Positions 34,502-42,332 of a stretch of 64,000 bases of DNA are shown one piece after another; the stretch's first letter is position 1, and each line of letters begins with the position of its first letter. The notes under the pieces are model-generated. The model did no database searches and was not told the origin of the DNA. It saw nothing but the letters and a program-made list of their open reading frames with translations. The translations under genes were made by a program, and so were the position numbers. Source of the stretch: Acidobacteriota bacterium (GTDB lineage: Bacteria; Acidobacteriota; Terriglobia; Bryobacterales; Bryobacteraceae); the NCBI GenBank assembly GCA_026394055.1, contig JAPKYZ010000024.1:100548-164547 (forward strand). Reading direction: 5' to 3'.

Positions 34502-34781
34502 TTCGTTTGATTCGTCTATTTCGTACACCAGCGGGGCTGGCGGGCACCGGCGAACGGGTTCCAAGTGTGTCACCACATGGCGCGTCACTGGGCGTTGTCA
34601 GACTTGCGCCTCTGTCCTGGTGGGTGCGCATGGCCGTGACTTGGTGGCGCACTTGGGCGGGCCGGAGCATGTCGGTATCTGGTGCGCTACCTGTTGTCCA
34701 GCTTGCCAGCGGGGATGTTTGGATGCCACCAGACGGAAGGCAGGACCGCACGGCAGGCGGACGTTTGTGTCGGCAGAATAG
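34488..34781 (+). CDS. Possible small cysteine-rich protein
   Basis: A 97-residue frame starting inside the end of the ATPase gene. Cysteines at RCQTC and then WCATCCPACQRG could form a zinc ribbon. Nothing else is recognised, and the codon pattern is not decisive, so it may be chance. Listed because the neighbouring space has no better candidate. Confidence 0.35.
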   Translation: MEGLNSFDSSISYTSGAGGHRRTGSKCVTTWRVTGRCQTCASVLVGAHGRDLVAHLGGPEHVGIWCATCCPACQRGCLDATRRKAGPHGRRTFVSAE

Positions 34782-34830
34782 AAGTTTTCAAGGCTGTACC
34801 GGGTGACGGCGCGGCCATTTAATTCACCAA

Positions 34831-35002
34831 TACGCGCGGACGCGCGTCATGGACTTTGGCAATTTAGCGAACAGTATGCGCGGGCGCGTCTTGGACTTTG
34901 GCAATTCCCCAAGGATTATCGCGCGGGCGCATCGTGGGGTTGGGCATTTTAGTACGAACTACGCGCGCGGGCATCATGGAGTCTTCGAGAATTGAGGTTG
35001 AC
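34831..35002 (+). repeat. Four imperfect tandem repeats of about 43 bp, possible origin (iterons)
   Basis: Units begin at 34831, 34875, 34917 and 34960 and share a TANGCGCGGGCGC core followed by a GGACTTTGGCAATT-like tail; the first two are nearly alike, the others decay. Spacing is 44, 42 and 43 bases. They lie downstream of primase- and helicase-like genes in the element, where replication origins of such elements are common. The function is an inference. Confidence 0.6.
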
Positions 35003-35003
35003 G

Positions 35004-35168
35004 ATGAGAAAACCACGTTGCAAAGCAAAAACCCGGCAGGGCACGCCATGCAAGGCGGCGGCTCTATGGAGCACCCGGAGCAAGAGGTACACCCGTTGCC
35101 GGAATCATGGCGGGCTTTCCACTGGGCCGAAGGGGAAGGTGCCGGACAGTACTAAGATCAACTCGTAG
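35004..35168 (+). CDS. HGGxSTGPK-family small protein
   Basis: A 54-residue basic protein too short for usual gene finding. It reads RCKAKTRQGTPCKAAAL, then RCRNHGGLSTGPKG, which is the signature of the short HGGxSTGPKT proteins found in phages and integrative elements. Four cysteines (C6, C16, C32 and one expected partner missing) suggest loss of part of a zinc site. It starts right after the repeats and ends 11 bases before the Sel1 gene. Confidence 0.7.
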   Translation: MRKPRCKAKTRQGTPCKAAALWSTRSKRYTRCRNHGGLSTGPKGKVPDSTKINS

Positions 35169-35179
35169 GAGGGGCGCAC

Positions 35180-36166
35180 ATGAGTATCCGTTTTCTGATG
35201 GCCCAACTTGTGACATTACTGTTGCCAATCATTATTTGGGGACAGAGCATGGCCGAGATTCGCAAGGCCGCTGAAGCTGGCGACCCCAAGGCACAAGTCA
35301 AACTTGCTGGTGCGTACCGATATGGCCAACTTGTATTTCTAGGCGAGTCGGTGCCAATGGATAAACACAAAGCGATTCAGTGGTATCGCAAAGCTGCCGA
35401 CCAGGGCAATGTCGAAGCACAGCTCCAGCTCGCATGGATGTACTCGCTGTTCGAACCCAAGGACATGGCCGAGGCGATTCGTTGGTTTCAAAAAGCCGCA
35501 GAAGGGGGTGACATTTCTGCCCAACGGCGTCTAGCGGGCGCCTATTACCTTGGGGACGTCGTACCACAGGATTATGGCGAAGCCGCACGCTGGAATCGCA
35601 AAGCAGCGGAGCAGGGCGATGCTTTGTCCCAAGCTCTTCTGGGCTCCATGTTTATGGACGGCAAAGGCGTGGAGAAGGACTACTCTATGGCCAAACTTTG
35701 GTTGAGGAAGGCGGCGGAGCAAGGCGATGCCTTCGGCCAGGTAAAGCTCGGAATCTTGTATGACAATGGCTACGGAGTCATCCAGGACAATGCAGAGGCC
35801 GTACGTTGGTATCGCAAGGCGGCGGACCAGGGCGATGCCTTCGCTCAGTTCATCCTTGGCGTCAAGTACGCCCAAGGCGAAGGCGTACCGCAAGACTACG
35901 CTGAAGCGGTGCGCTGGTACCGCAAGGCGGCGGACCAGGGCAACGCCAGCGCTCAGTCCAAGCTTGGCCTCATGTACTACAACGGCCAAGGCGTGCCACA
36001 GGACTACGTCCGCGCGCACATGTGGTTCAATTTGGCGGCGGCGAAAGATGGCGACCCGAAAGCGGCGGAGCGACGAGACCTAATCGCGCAGTTGATGACT
36101 GGCGAGCAGATCGCCGAAGCCCAACGGTTGGCGCGGGAATGGAAGCCTAAGCCAGAAGCGAAGTAG
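35180..36166 (+). CDS. Sel1-repeat (SLR/TPR-like) secreted protein
   Basis: A 328-residue protein with an N-terminal hydrophobic signal (FLMAQLVTLLLPIIIWGQS) and about seven Sel1-like repeats of 36 residues, each with a YRKAADQGNAEAQ-like core and GVPQDYAEAVRWY consensus. Sel1 proteins act as adaptors in regulatory or secretion complexes. AGGAGG stands 7 bases before the ATG. It is the main cargo of the element, and its partner is unknown. Confidence 0.9.
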   Translation: MSIRFLMAQLVTLLLPIIIWGQSMAEIRKAAEAGDPKAQVKLAGAYRYGQLVFLGESVPMDKHKAIQWYRKAADQGNVEAQLQLAWMYSLFEPKDMAEAIRWFQKAAEGGDISAQRRLAGAYYLGDVVPQDYGEAARWNRKAAEQGDALSQALLGSMFMDGKGVEKDYSMAKLWLRKAAEQGDAFGQVKLGILYDNGYGVIQDNAEAVRWYRKAADQGDAFAQFILGVKYAQGEGVPQDYAEAVRWYRKAADQGNASAQSKLGLMYYNGQGVPQDYVRAHMWFNLAAAKDGDPKAAERRDLIAQLMTGEQIAEAQRLAREWKPKPEAK

Positions 36167-36196
36167 ACCATCCAAGCTTTGCGCAGAATCGCTTCT

Positions 36197-36224
36197 TGTC
36201 ATGCAACGGCACGGTTACATGACA
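36197..36224. repeat. Hairpin between convergent element genes
   Basis: TGTCATG (36197-36203) pairs with CATGACA (36218-36224), with further AAC/GTT pairs inside. It lies between the ends of the Sel1 gene (+) and the small basic gene (-). No T run follows, so termination is uncertain. Confidence 0.45.
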
Positions 36225-36239
36225 GATGGCGGGCGGTGA

Positions 36240-36440
36240 CTACTTTTCGGCGGGCTTTTTCTTCGCCTTGCGCGCGGCGGTGGCGGCGGCTGACGCATTC
36301 TTTGCGCGGGCCGTGCGTTGCTCTGGTGTCATGCTGGCGGCGGCTTTCTTTCCGCCTTCGCTTCCACCGATCTTTCCGCCCTTCGCACCTTGCTTTCGGA
36401 AGAACTCCAGTACTTCCGGTGGGAGCTTTTTCTTCGCCAT
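36240..36440 (-). CDS. Small lysine-rich protein
   Basis: A 66-residue highly basic protein: MAKKKLPPEVLEFFRKQGAK, then GGKIGGSEGGKKAAASMTPEQRTARAKNASAAATAARKAKKKPAEK in shorter terms a Gly/Lys and Ala/Lys-rich tail. Such short plasmid- or element-borne proteins begin with the LPPEVLEFFRK-QGAKGG pattern; their role is unknown, possibly nucleic-acid binding. It diverges from the serine recombinase gene. Confidence 0.75.
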   Translation of the reverse strand: MAKKKLPPEVLEFFRKQGAKGGKIGGSEGGKKAAASMTPEQRTARAKNASAAATAARKAKKKPAEK

Positions 36441-36482
36441 GACTCAATCTTAAACCCGGTCTTAGCTGGGAGCAAGATCCTC

Positions 36483-36511
36483 TTTACCTAGCAGGGGGTC
36501 TTAGGTATAAT
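36483..36511 (+). promoter_or_regulatory. Sigma-70 promoter for the serine recombinase
   Basis: TTTACC (36483-36488), a 17-base spacer and TATAAT (36506-36511) lie so close to the ATG at 36518 that the transcript would begin at or next to the start codon. Two GGTCTTAG copies (36458-36465, 36497-36504), 39 bases apart, flank it and may be an operator. Confidence 0.6.
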
Positions 36512-36517
36512 TTAAGT

Positions 36518-37189
36518 ATGAAGGCAATCGGCTACGTCAGAGTGAGCACTGAGAAGCAGGCGGATTTCGGCGTTTCGCTGGAAGCGCAAGCGGAGAAGGT
36601 CCGCGCTATGGCCGTGGTTCAAGGCGCGGAACTGGTGGACGTGATTGTGGACGCGGGCGAATCCGCAAAATCCCTGAACCGTCCGGGCATGGCGCGCCTG
36701 ATGGCGCTGGTGGAATCCCGCGCGGTGGATACGGTCATCATCGCGAAGTTAGACCGGCTCACTCGCAGCGTGGCGGACCTTGCCGAACTCCTAAAGCGTT
36801 TCGAGCGGCGCGGGGTGTGTCTGGTGAGCGTGGCGGATTCATTGGACACGCGGACGGCGGCGGGCCGGTTGGTGCTGAACATCATGACGTCGGTGAGCCA
36901 ATGGGAGCGGGAAGCCATCGGAGAGCGCACGCGGGACGCCATGCGCCACAAGCGGGCCAATGGTGAGCGTGTTGGGACGGTCCCTTTCGGCTACCGCGCG
37001 GGGGCGGATGGCCTGCACTTGGAAGCGGACCCGGCGGAGCAAGGCATCCTGTCCCGTATTCGCGAACTGAAGGCGGCGGGCCACACCACCCGGCAGATTG
37101 CAGACGAACTAAACCGGCAGGGCTTCACCACCCGGCGGGGAACCGCGTGGCGGTTTCAGTACGTGGCCGAAGCACTCCGGGCGGCATAG
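36518..37189 (+). CDS. Serine recombinase (resolvase family)
   Basis: A 223-residue small serine recombinase. The catalytic serine is S10 in YVRVSTEKQ. The motifs VIIAKLDRLTRSVADLAELL and SQWEREAIGERTRDAM follow, and the C-terminal HTH-like part (TTRQIADELNRQGFTTRRGTAWRFQYV) binds DNA. Such enzymes act as resolvases or invertases. It probably has a leaderless transcript, as its -10 box ends 6 bases before the ATG. It lies in the same element as a tyrosine integrase. Confidence 0.93.
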   Translation: MKAIGYVRVSTEKQADFGVSLEAQAEKVRAMAVVQGAELVDVIVDAGESAKSLNRPGMARLMALVESRAVDTVIIAKLDRLTRSVADLAELLKRFERRGVCLVSVADSLDTRTAAGRLVLNIMTSVSQWEREAIGERTRDAMRHKRANGERVGTVPFGYRAGADGLHLEADPAEQGILSRIRELKAAGHTTRQIADELNRQGFTTRRGTAWRFQYVAEALRAA

Positions 37190-37211
37190 GGCGGGGGGAG
37201 TCGAGGACGGT

Positions 37212-37388
37212 ATGAGACAACGCAGGCACAAGACGAACAACACGGCACCGGCGGCGAATCAGGAGTGGTTCCAGCGAAAGGTGGCAGAACTCAAGGCCGA
37301 ACTGGAGAAGTTGCCAGTGGACCGGCAGGAGCAACTGAAGCGGGAACTCGAAGGCGAAGGGGACCGCACGACAACGGGCACGGATTGA
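37212..37388 (+). CDS. Small charged protein
   Basis: A 58-residue protein after the recombinase gene. The middle (WFQRKVAELKAELEKLPVDRQEQLKRELEGEG) is a probable coiled-coil helix rich in Glu and Lys. Neither a function nor a family is recognised. Its position, 22 bases after the recombinase and 39 before the integrase, fits an operon. Confidence 0.5.
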   Translation: MRQRRHKTNNTAPAANQEWFQRKVAELKAELEKLPVDRQEQLKRELEGEGDRTTTGTD

Positions 37389-37427
37389 TTCCGAGTCCAA
37401 ACCGAAACCAACAAGCAAAGGAGAACT

Positions 37428-38585
37428 ATGGGGATTTATCAACCAACGGTACGCGGTGAAAAGACCGGCGTCTGGTGGATGCGATTCCGCATCGCGGGCC
37501 GCCAGATTCGGGAGTCCACCGGCACCACGCGCAAGACCGTGGCAGTCGAAGCGGAGCGCGTCCGGCGGCTGGAACTGGAACGGGCATTGAACGGGCTGGC
37601 CACGGTGGAGAACCGGGCGGCGCGTATCGCGACGGTGAACGAAGCTTTGACCAGCTACATCGAAGGCTACCGCATGAGCCACCGGGAGAAGAGCATTCAA
37701 TGGGTGGAAGGGCGGGCGGCTCACGTGCGGCGGCTGGTGGGTGAGAAGCTGCTCTCCGACATCACCGAAGAGGCGGTGCGGCGCTTTGCGCGGGCGCGTC
37801 TGGAAGAGGATGCGAGCAACCGCACGGTGAACATGGAGATCCAAACCCTAAGCCGGGTGATTGCGCACGCTCGCGGGAACCGGGCGACGTGGGCGCAACT
37901 GTGGCCAAACGTCCGGCGGTTTGAGGAACGCTCGGAGATTGGGCGCGCGCTATCAGCCGAAGAAGAGGCGGCCATTCTCGAAGCGGCGGCGGGTGTCCGG
38001 GGGTTAATCGGAACATTTCTCCGCATTGCCCTGGCCACCGGAATGCGGCGGGGTGAGATTCTCGGGCTGACGTGGGGGCAAGTGGACCTGGAAGGGAGCG
38101 TGCTGACCGTGGGCCGGGCGAAGACGGTGGCGGGAACCGGGCGGCGGGTGCCGATCAATTCCAACCTGCTCGAAGTGCTGCGGATGCATCGGGAGTGGTA
38201 CGAAAAGCGGATGCATCCGATACAGCCGGGTTGGTTCCTGTTTCCTTTGCGGGCGGCTCCACCGTATCAGCCGGAGCGGGTATGCAACACGCTCACCAAC
38301 GGCTGGGACACGGTGCGCAAGCTGGCGAAGGTGCAATGCCGGTTTCACGATCTACGGCATACGGCTATCAGCCGGATGTGCGAAGCCGGGGTGCCGGACC
38401 GCATCGTGATGGCGCTGGCGGGCCACGTCAGCCGGGCGATGTTGGCGCGCTATTCCCACATGAGCATGAAGGCGATGCGGGATGCGGTGGAAACGCTCAC
38501 ACCGGGCAACGGCGGACGGGTGAGCAAACAAATTGACCAACAAGCGGCTTTAGAGGCGCTGCCAGCGGTGGGAATGGTGGTCTAA
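37428..38585 (+). CDS. int: Tyrosine-type site-specific integrase
   Basis: A 385-residue integrase of the phage/ICE type. The catalytic set is R207 (ATGMRRGEILGL), K232, H307 and R310 (RFHDLRHT), H333 (LAGHVSRAM) and nucleophile Y342 (RYSHMSM). An N-terminal SAM-like DNA-binding domain covers residues about 65-165. AAGGAG precedes the ATG by four bases. The stop is 12 bases from the attachment repeat and 14 from the tRNA-Val, the usual position of an integrase beside its target. Confidence 0.95.
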   Translation: MGIYQPTVRGEKTGVWWMRFRIAGRQIRESTGTTRKTVAVEAERVRRLELERALNGLATVENRAARIATVNEALTSYIEGYRMSHREKSIQWVEGRAAHVRRLVGEKLLSDITEEAVRRFARARLEEDASNRTVNMEIQTLSRVIAHARGNRATWAQLWPNVRRFEERSEIGRALSAEEEAAILEAAAGVRGLIGTFLRIALATGMRRGEILGLTWGQVDLEGSVLTVGRAKTVAGTGRRVPINSNLLEVLRMHREWYEKRMHPIQPGWFLFPLRAAPPYQPERVCNTLTNGWDTVRKLAKVQCRFHDLRHTAISRMCEAGVPDRIVMALAGHVSRAMLARYSHMSMKAMRDAVETLTPGNGGRVSKQIDQQAALEALPAVGMVV

Positions 38586-38597
38586 AGTGTTGATTCT

Positions 38598-38644
38598 AAT
38601 GGTGGGCGGTTAGGGACTTGAACCCCAGACATCCTGCTTGTAAG
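38598..38644 (-). repeat. Attachment-site copy, right (inside tRNA-Val)
   Basis: Identical to 30952-30998. It spans the CCA end to the anticodon loop of the complete tRNA and two bases beyond its 3' end, so integration restored a whole tRNA. Confidence 0.92.
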
Positions 38645-38676
38645 GCAGGCGCTCTAACCAACTGAGCTAACCGCCC
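38600..38676 (-). tRNA. tRNA-Val (anticodon TAC)
   Basis: The 77-base cloverleaf has acceptor stem GGGCGGT paired with ACCGCCC, D arm around TAGCTCAGTTGGTTAGAGC, anticodon loop CTTACAA (anticodon TAC, reads GTA and GTG), a T arm with GGTTCAAGTCC and an encoded 3' CCA. It is the insertion site of the element to its left and a TACAAT -10-like box sits about 25 bases upstream. Confidence 0.97.
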
Positions 38677-38699
38677 GCCTGAGGCGTGGCCTTGCCCCT

Positions 38700-39701
38700 T
38701 TATTGTAGCGCTCCCGATGGGGCTTGGGCGTTCGGCCAGGGGTGTTTCCAGGTGCGCCACCAATCTGTGTGGCCCAGTTGCAGGGCATTCCAGACGGCGT
38801 CCCGGGCGGAGGGCTCGCCGCGGATGATTTCTGCGCGCACGGGCGGCAGGGGGATCAGCTGGGCTAACCGGTCGAAGATGGCTGTGCGCTCGGCAGGCGT
38901 GGCGCGGACCAGCAGGTGCCACAGCGTCACCCCATCGGCCGCGCGAGCGGTGTCGAGCACGGCCGCCAGTGCGCCCGTATCTCCCGCGTCCAGCCGCAAC
39001 AGCGCCCGCGCCAGATCGGCACTCGCGGGACGGTACGGAGTTCCTGGTCCACGCCGCGCGTCTACCTGACAGGCGGCGCCTGCCGGGATGAAGGACTCAC
39101 GCTCACCTGCTTGAAACGCCACCCAGCCCGTTTCCACCGTCAGCAACCCATTGCCCGCATCATCCAGGCTCAGCGTGTACTGGCAGCCCAAATCCACCAC
39201 CCGCGCCCGCGGCGTATCGATGACGAACTGCCCCGGAGGCGCCCAGATAAAGGCATGCACGACGCCGCGCTGGAGTTCGAACTGATGGCCCCGGCCCGGC
39301 CGAATCCGGCTGCCCGCTTCCACGGTGAGCGTGCCAATCCCGTCGGCATTGAGTTGTAGTTGACGCGGAGCCGTCAGCAGCTCTCCTGCGGCAATCGCGG
39401 TCGGTGCCGCATCACCGCCGGCAATGGTCCAACCGCTATTGGGCCGGGGCCAGAGCACGGCGGCCAGCAAGGCAGCCGCCGCCAGTGCCGCCCCCGCGGC
39501 CAGCGCTCGACGGACCACCGGTTTCCAGCGGCCCCCTTGGTGGAGCTGGAACACTGGATGGGCTGGAACCTGCTGCTGATCCAGAATGGCGGGAGCGGTC
39601 CCAGCCGCGGGTGCCTGGTAACGCAATGCAGCCAATGTCTGCTCCAGCGCCGCGATCTCCGGGTCCGGCGTCCCGGCCTTGTCCCATAGATAGTCGCTCA
39701 T
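38700..39701 (-). CDS. FecR-like anti-sigma/regulatory membrane protein
   Basis: A 333-residue protein. A cytoplasmic N-terminus of about 70 residues is followed by one membrane helix (residues about 66-84, LAAGAALAAAALLAAVLW). The periplasmic part has the FecR domain (GTLTVEAGSRIRPGRGHQFELQRGVVHAFIWAPPGQFVIDTP ... ARVVDLGCQYTLSLDDAG in shorter parts). It is paired with the sigma factor upstream, whose stop it overlaps (ATGA). Such proteins pass signals from the envelope to the sigma factor; the signal is unknown. Confidence 0.87.
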   Translation of the reverse strand: MSDYLWDKAGTPDPEIAALEQTLAALRYQAPAAGTAPAILDQQQVPAHPVFQLHQGGRWKPVVRRALAAGAALAAAALLAAVLWPRPNSGWTIAGGDAAPTAIAAGELLTAPRQLQLNADGIGTLTVEAGSRIRPGRGHQFELQRGVVHAFIWAPPGQFVIDTPRARVVDLGCQYTLSLDDAGNGLLTVETGWVAFQAGERESFIPAGAACQVDARRGPGTPYRPASADLARALLRLDAGDTGALAAVLDTARAADGVTLWHLLVRATPAERTAIFDRLAQLIPLPPVRAEIIRGEPSARDAVWNALQLGHTDWWRTWKHPWPNAQAPSGALQ

Positions 39702-40240
39702 GGTTTCGGCTCCAAACGCTCCTTTAGCATCTTCAAGCCCCGGTGCAGGTTCACTCGCACGGAATCGGGGGTCAGGCCCACGCGGGCCGCGATCTCCGGG
39801 CCGGTGAGACCCTCCACCAGCCGCAACGTCAAGGACTCGCGATACGCCTCCGGCAACCGGTGGATCTCAGCCAGGACCGCCATCGCCTCCAGCCGGGGAG
39901 CGTCCGGTCCCGGCAAAAATTCATCCGCGGCCACCGTGGGCCGCTGGCGGCGGTGGCGGTCAAACGCCGCATGACGGGCGATGGCGGCCAGCCAGCCGCC
40001 AAATGCACCCGCTTCCCGCAACGACCCTAAGCGCTGCAAGGCCGTGACGAACACATCCTGCTGCAAGTCTTCCGCATCGGACCACGGGACATGCGCCAGC
40101 AAGATGCCGTGGACCATCCGCGCGTATCGCTCATAAAGCCGGCCGAAGGCCGCGCGGTCGCCTGCTTGCGCAGCAGCAACCAGCGCGGCATCGGCATCCG
40201 GCGCGGCGAGTCCGAAATCCAGCACCAATGAAGCGTACAC
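39698..40240 (-). CDS. ECF-type RNA polymerase sigma factor
   Basis: A 180-residue ECF sigma factor. Region 2 is seen at ARMVHGILLAHVPWSDAEDLQQDVFVTALQRL and region 4 at LPEAYRESLTLRLVEGLTGPEIAARVGLTPDSVRVNLHRGLKML. The start is GTG 40240, though a GTG at 40225 is possible. It is paired with a FecR-like gene with a four-base overlap, and together they form a signalling unit separate from the sigma/LiaF operon at 3 kb. Confidence 0.92.
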   Translation of the reverse strand: MYASLVLDFGLAAPDADAALVAAAQAGDRAAFGRLYERYARMVHGILLAHVPWSDAEDLQQDVFVTALQRLGSLREAGAFGGWLAAIARHAAFDRHRRQRPTVAADEFLPGPDAPRLEAMAVLAEIHRLPEAYRESLTLRLVEGLTGPEIAARVGLTPDSVRVNLHRGLKMLKERLEPKP

Positions 40241-40258
40241 TCCCGTATCCCGTCGCGG

Positions 40259-40693
40259 TCAGTCCAGCAGCGCCGAAACTTCGCCCGGCGAAGGCAGGCG
40301 CATCATGTACTTGGCGTCCTTGCGTTCAAATGTGTCACCACTGACCCGCACCAGCATACTGGTGGGCACCTGGATGCCCGGGTGGCGGCCCGTCAGTTGC
40401 ACCACCCACTTGCCTTCGGCGGGCCACTGGCGCGCCAGCGCATACATACCCGGCTGCGAAAGCGCGGTCACTTTCAGCGGCAATGTCTGGCGTTGGCCGT
40501 TGACGATGCCGATGGCCACGGCCTCCAGGACGCCTTTCTCGGGTTCTTGACACCCAATGAAGCGCGTCACCAGGACGGCGCCTTTGGCTTTCGGGTCAGC
40601 ATTGGCGGCCGGGCTACCGAGTTCCAGGTAGAATCCGCCCGCAAACAGGGGCACCATTGCTACGGCTAGCGCAGCAGTTCGAAGCATTCGCAT
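40259..40693 (-). CDS. Secreted hypothetical protein
   Basis: A 144-residue protein with a signal peptide (LRTAALAVAMVPLFAGGFYLE) and a beta-rich mature part (VLVTRFIGCQEPEKGVLEAVAIGIV, QPGMYALARQWPAEGKWVVQLTG). No family is recognised. It lies 18 bases before the sigma gene on the same strand, so it may be controlled by, or belong to, that unit. Confidence 0.65.
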   Translation of the reverse strand: MRMLRTAALAVAMVPLFAGGFYLELGSPAANADPKAKGAVLVTRFIGCQEPEKGVLEAVAIGIVNGQRQTLPLKVTALSQPGMYALARQWPAEGKWVVQLTGRHPGIQVPTSMLVRVSGDTFERKDAKYMMRLPSPGEVSALLD

Positions 40694-40818
40694 AAATTTT
40701 CTCCTTCAACTTGATGCGAACCCGGCGCCGGGTCACGTTGAGAAGACGCGACAGTAGGGCCCACTGTTAACCAACAATTTTGAGACGGCTCCGGATGCCG
40801 CGCCTTATTCTAGAAGCA

Positions 40819-41199
40819 ATGAAGCGGCGAACAGTGGTGGCCAGCGTGATCGCGCTGCGGGGCATCGAAGACCTCGCCTTCGCGCAGAACAAGGAGAAGC
40901 AGATGTACGGATTGATCGGCAAGATGATCGCCCAGGAAGGAAAGCTCGACGAGCTGCTGGCGATCATGCTGGGCGACAGCGCTCCACTAGCGGGATGCTT
41001 AAGCTACGTGATCGCGAAAGATCCAGCTGACGCCAACGGGCTTTGGATTACGGAAGTATGGGACAGCAAGGACAGTCATGCCGCATCCCTGGCCCTTCCG
41101 GCAGTGAAGAAGATGATTGCCGCCGCCCGGCCATTGATCGCCGGCTTCAGCAATAGAACCGAGACCATTCCCGTGGGCGGGCAGGGCCTGAAGGGATAA
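40819..41199 (+). CDS. Antibiotic biosynthesis monooxygenase (ABM)-domain protein
   Basis: A 126-residue protein. After an N-terminal signal-like segment (MKRRTVVASVIAL) comes an ABM/quinol monooxygenase domain: MYGLIGKMIAQEGKLDELLAIM, GCLSYVIAKDPADANGLWITEVWDSKDSHAASL. This fold lacks a cofactor and acts on quinones or aromatic compounds. I chose ATG 40819 because the longer frame is not homologous. Whether the signal is a working Tat-type signal is uncertain. Confidence 0.78.
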   Translation: MKRRTVVASVIALRGIEDLAFAQNKEKQMYGLIGKMIAQEGKLDELLAIMLGDSAPLAGCLSYVIAKDPADANGLWITEVWDSKDSHAASLALPAVKKMIAAARPLIAGFSNRTETIPVGGQGLKG

Positions 41200-41268
41200 T
41201 CGCGCGCACACGGCGCATGGCTTGCACTTCCGCGGTCAACGCCGGCGAGTCGAGGATAAAGCGTCGCT

Positions 41269-42303
41269 CTAAGCGCCCACGAACCGCGCATAAAGACTGC
41301 GCGCGATCCCCGGGTCCGTGGTGCCTTTGATGATGGCGCGGCCATCGGGGAAGAAGGTCAGCTCGTATTGCTGGTGCAGGAACCGCAGAGCAAAGCCGTT
41401 GGCGCGGACCGGGCCCAGAGGCGCCAGCTGCGCTTCGAGCATCACTAGATCGAGCGGCCGCGTGCGTTCGTGGATCTGCACCGCATTGCGGCCACAGAGG
41501 CTGATGGGCGCGCGGTGGCAGCCGTCGAGATACTCAAAGTTGCGCCGGCCGCAGCACGGACATTCGGGGTCAGGCGCCGGCGCGGCGATGGAGCGCGTCA
41601 GGCCCGTCCAGATATCGAGCGTCATCAGCGTACCCGGCACCTCTTCCCCCACCAGCAAGCGGAGCGCCAGCGACACCTGTAGCGAAGCGATGACGCTGGT
41701 GATGGTGTTCACCACGCCCGCCGTCTCGCAGGTGGGCTGCGCGCCCGACGGCGGCTCCGGGTAGACGCAGCGGAAGCACGCCGTCTTCCCCGGAACGATG
41801 GGCATCACCAGGCCGTAACTGGCGACCGCCGCGCCATAGACCCAGGGGACGCCCGCCGATAGCGCGTAGTCGTTGATCAGGTAGCGAGACTCAAAGTTGT
41901 CCGTGCCATCCAGGATCAGGTCCGCGTCAGCCAGCAAGTCCTCGGCCGATTCAGGAGTCAAGTCGGCCACCTGCGGAATCGTCTTCACCCCGGAGTTGAT
42001 GCGCGCCAACCGCTGAGCGGCGGCGACGGCCTTGGGCAGGCCTTGTTCGGCATCGGCTTCCTCGTAGAGCCACTGGCGCTGCAAGTTGCTCAACTCCACG
42101 TAATCGCGGTCGATCAAGGTCAGTTGGCCGACACCGGCCCGGGCCAGGGCTCCGGCATGGAAGCTGCCCAAGGCGCCGCAGCCCACGATGGCCACGCGGG
42201 CTTGGTTGAGCTTGGCCTGTCCTTCGAGTCCAATTCCGGGGAAGAGAATCTGGCGCGAATAGCGGTCCTGCTCACCGGGGCTGAACGGTGTGCGCGGGGT
42301 CAT
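41269..42303 (-). CDS. ThiF/MoeB/HesA-family adenylyltransferase
   Basis: A 344-residue E1-like enzyme without a rhodanese domain. The ATP site is VGCGALGSFHAGALARAGVGQLTLIDRDYVELSNLQRQ; DGTDNFESRYLINDYAL and the catalytic region (GAQPTCETAGVVN) follow. Zinc-binding cysteines are CVYP and CPCC. The C-terminus (about residues 250-344) is a short extra part. It likely activates a sulfur carrier such as ThiS or MoaD for thiamine or molybdopterin synthesis; a MoeZ paralogue is at 26.9 kb. It diverges from the TamA gene 29 bases away. Confidence 0.9.
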   Translation of the reverse strand: MTPRTPFSPGEQDRYSRQILFPGIGLEGQAKLNQARVAIVGCGALGSFHAGALARAGVGQLTLIDRDYVELSNLQRQWLYEEADAEQGLPKAVAAAQRLARINSGVKTIPQVADLTPESAEDLLADADLILDGTDNFESRYLINDYALSAGVPWVYGAAVASYGLVMPIVPGKTACFRCVYPEPPSGAQPTCETAGVVNTITSVIASLQVSLALRLLVGEEVPGTLMTLDIWTGLTRSIAAPAPDPECPCCGRRNFEYLDGCHRAPISLCGRNAVQIHERTRPLDLVMLEAQLAPLGPVRANGFALRFLHQQYELTFFPDGRAIIKGTTDPGIARSLYARFVGA

Positions 42304-42332
42304 GGGGCGTTACTTGTTATGATGACACCTGT

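Larger units (their letters stand above)
30952..38644. mobile_element. Integrative element in tRNA-Val(TAC)
   Basis: The element is bounded by a perfect 47-bp direct repeat (30952-30998 and 38598-38644). The right copy lies inside the complete tRNA-Val; the left copy is a fragment holding CCA to the anticodon loop. Next to the tRNA lies a tyrosine integrase reading toward it. Other genes are a serine recombinase, an AlpA-like HTH protein, a primase-like protein, a DUF3987 ATPase, a repeat array, a Sel1-repeat protein and small basic proteins. No capsid, tail or conjugation gene was found, so it may need a helper. Confidence 0.9.

Noticed and set aside
34898..35155. An 85-codon frame across the repeat array
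   Set aside because: The overlapping frame at 35004-35168 has a real family motif, and this one has none.
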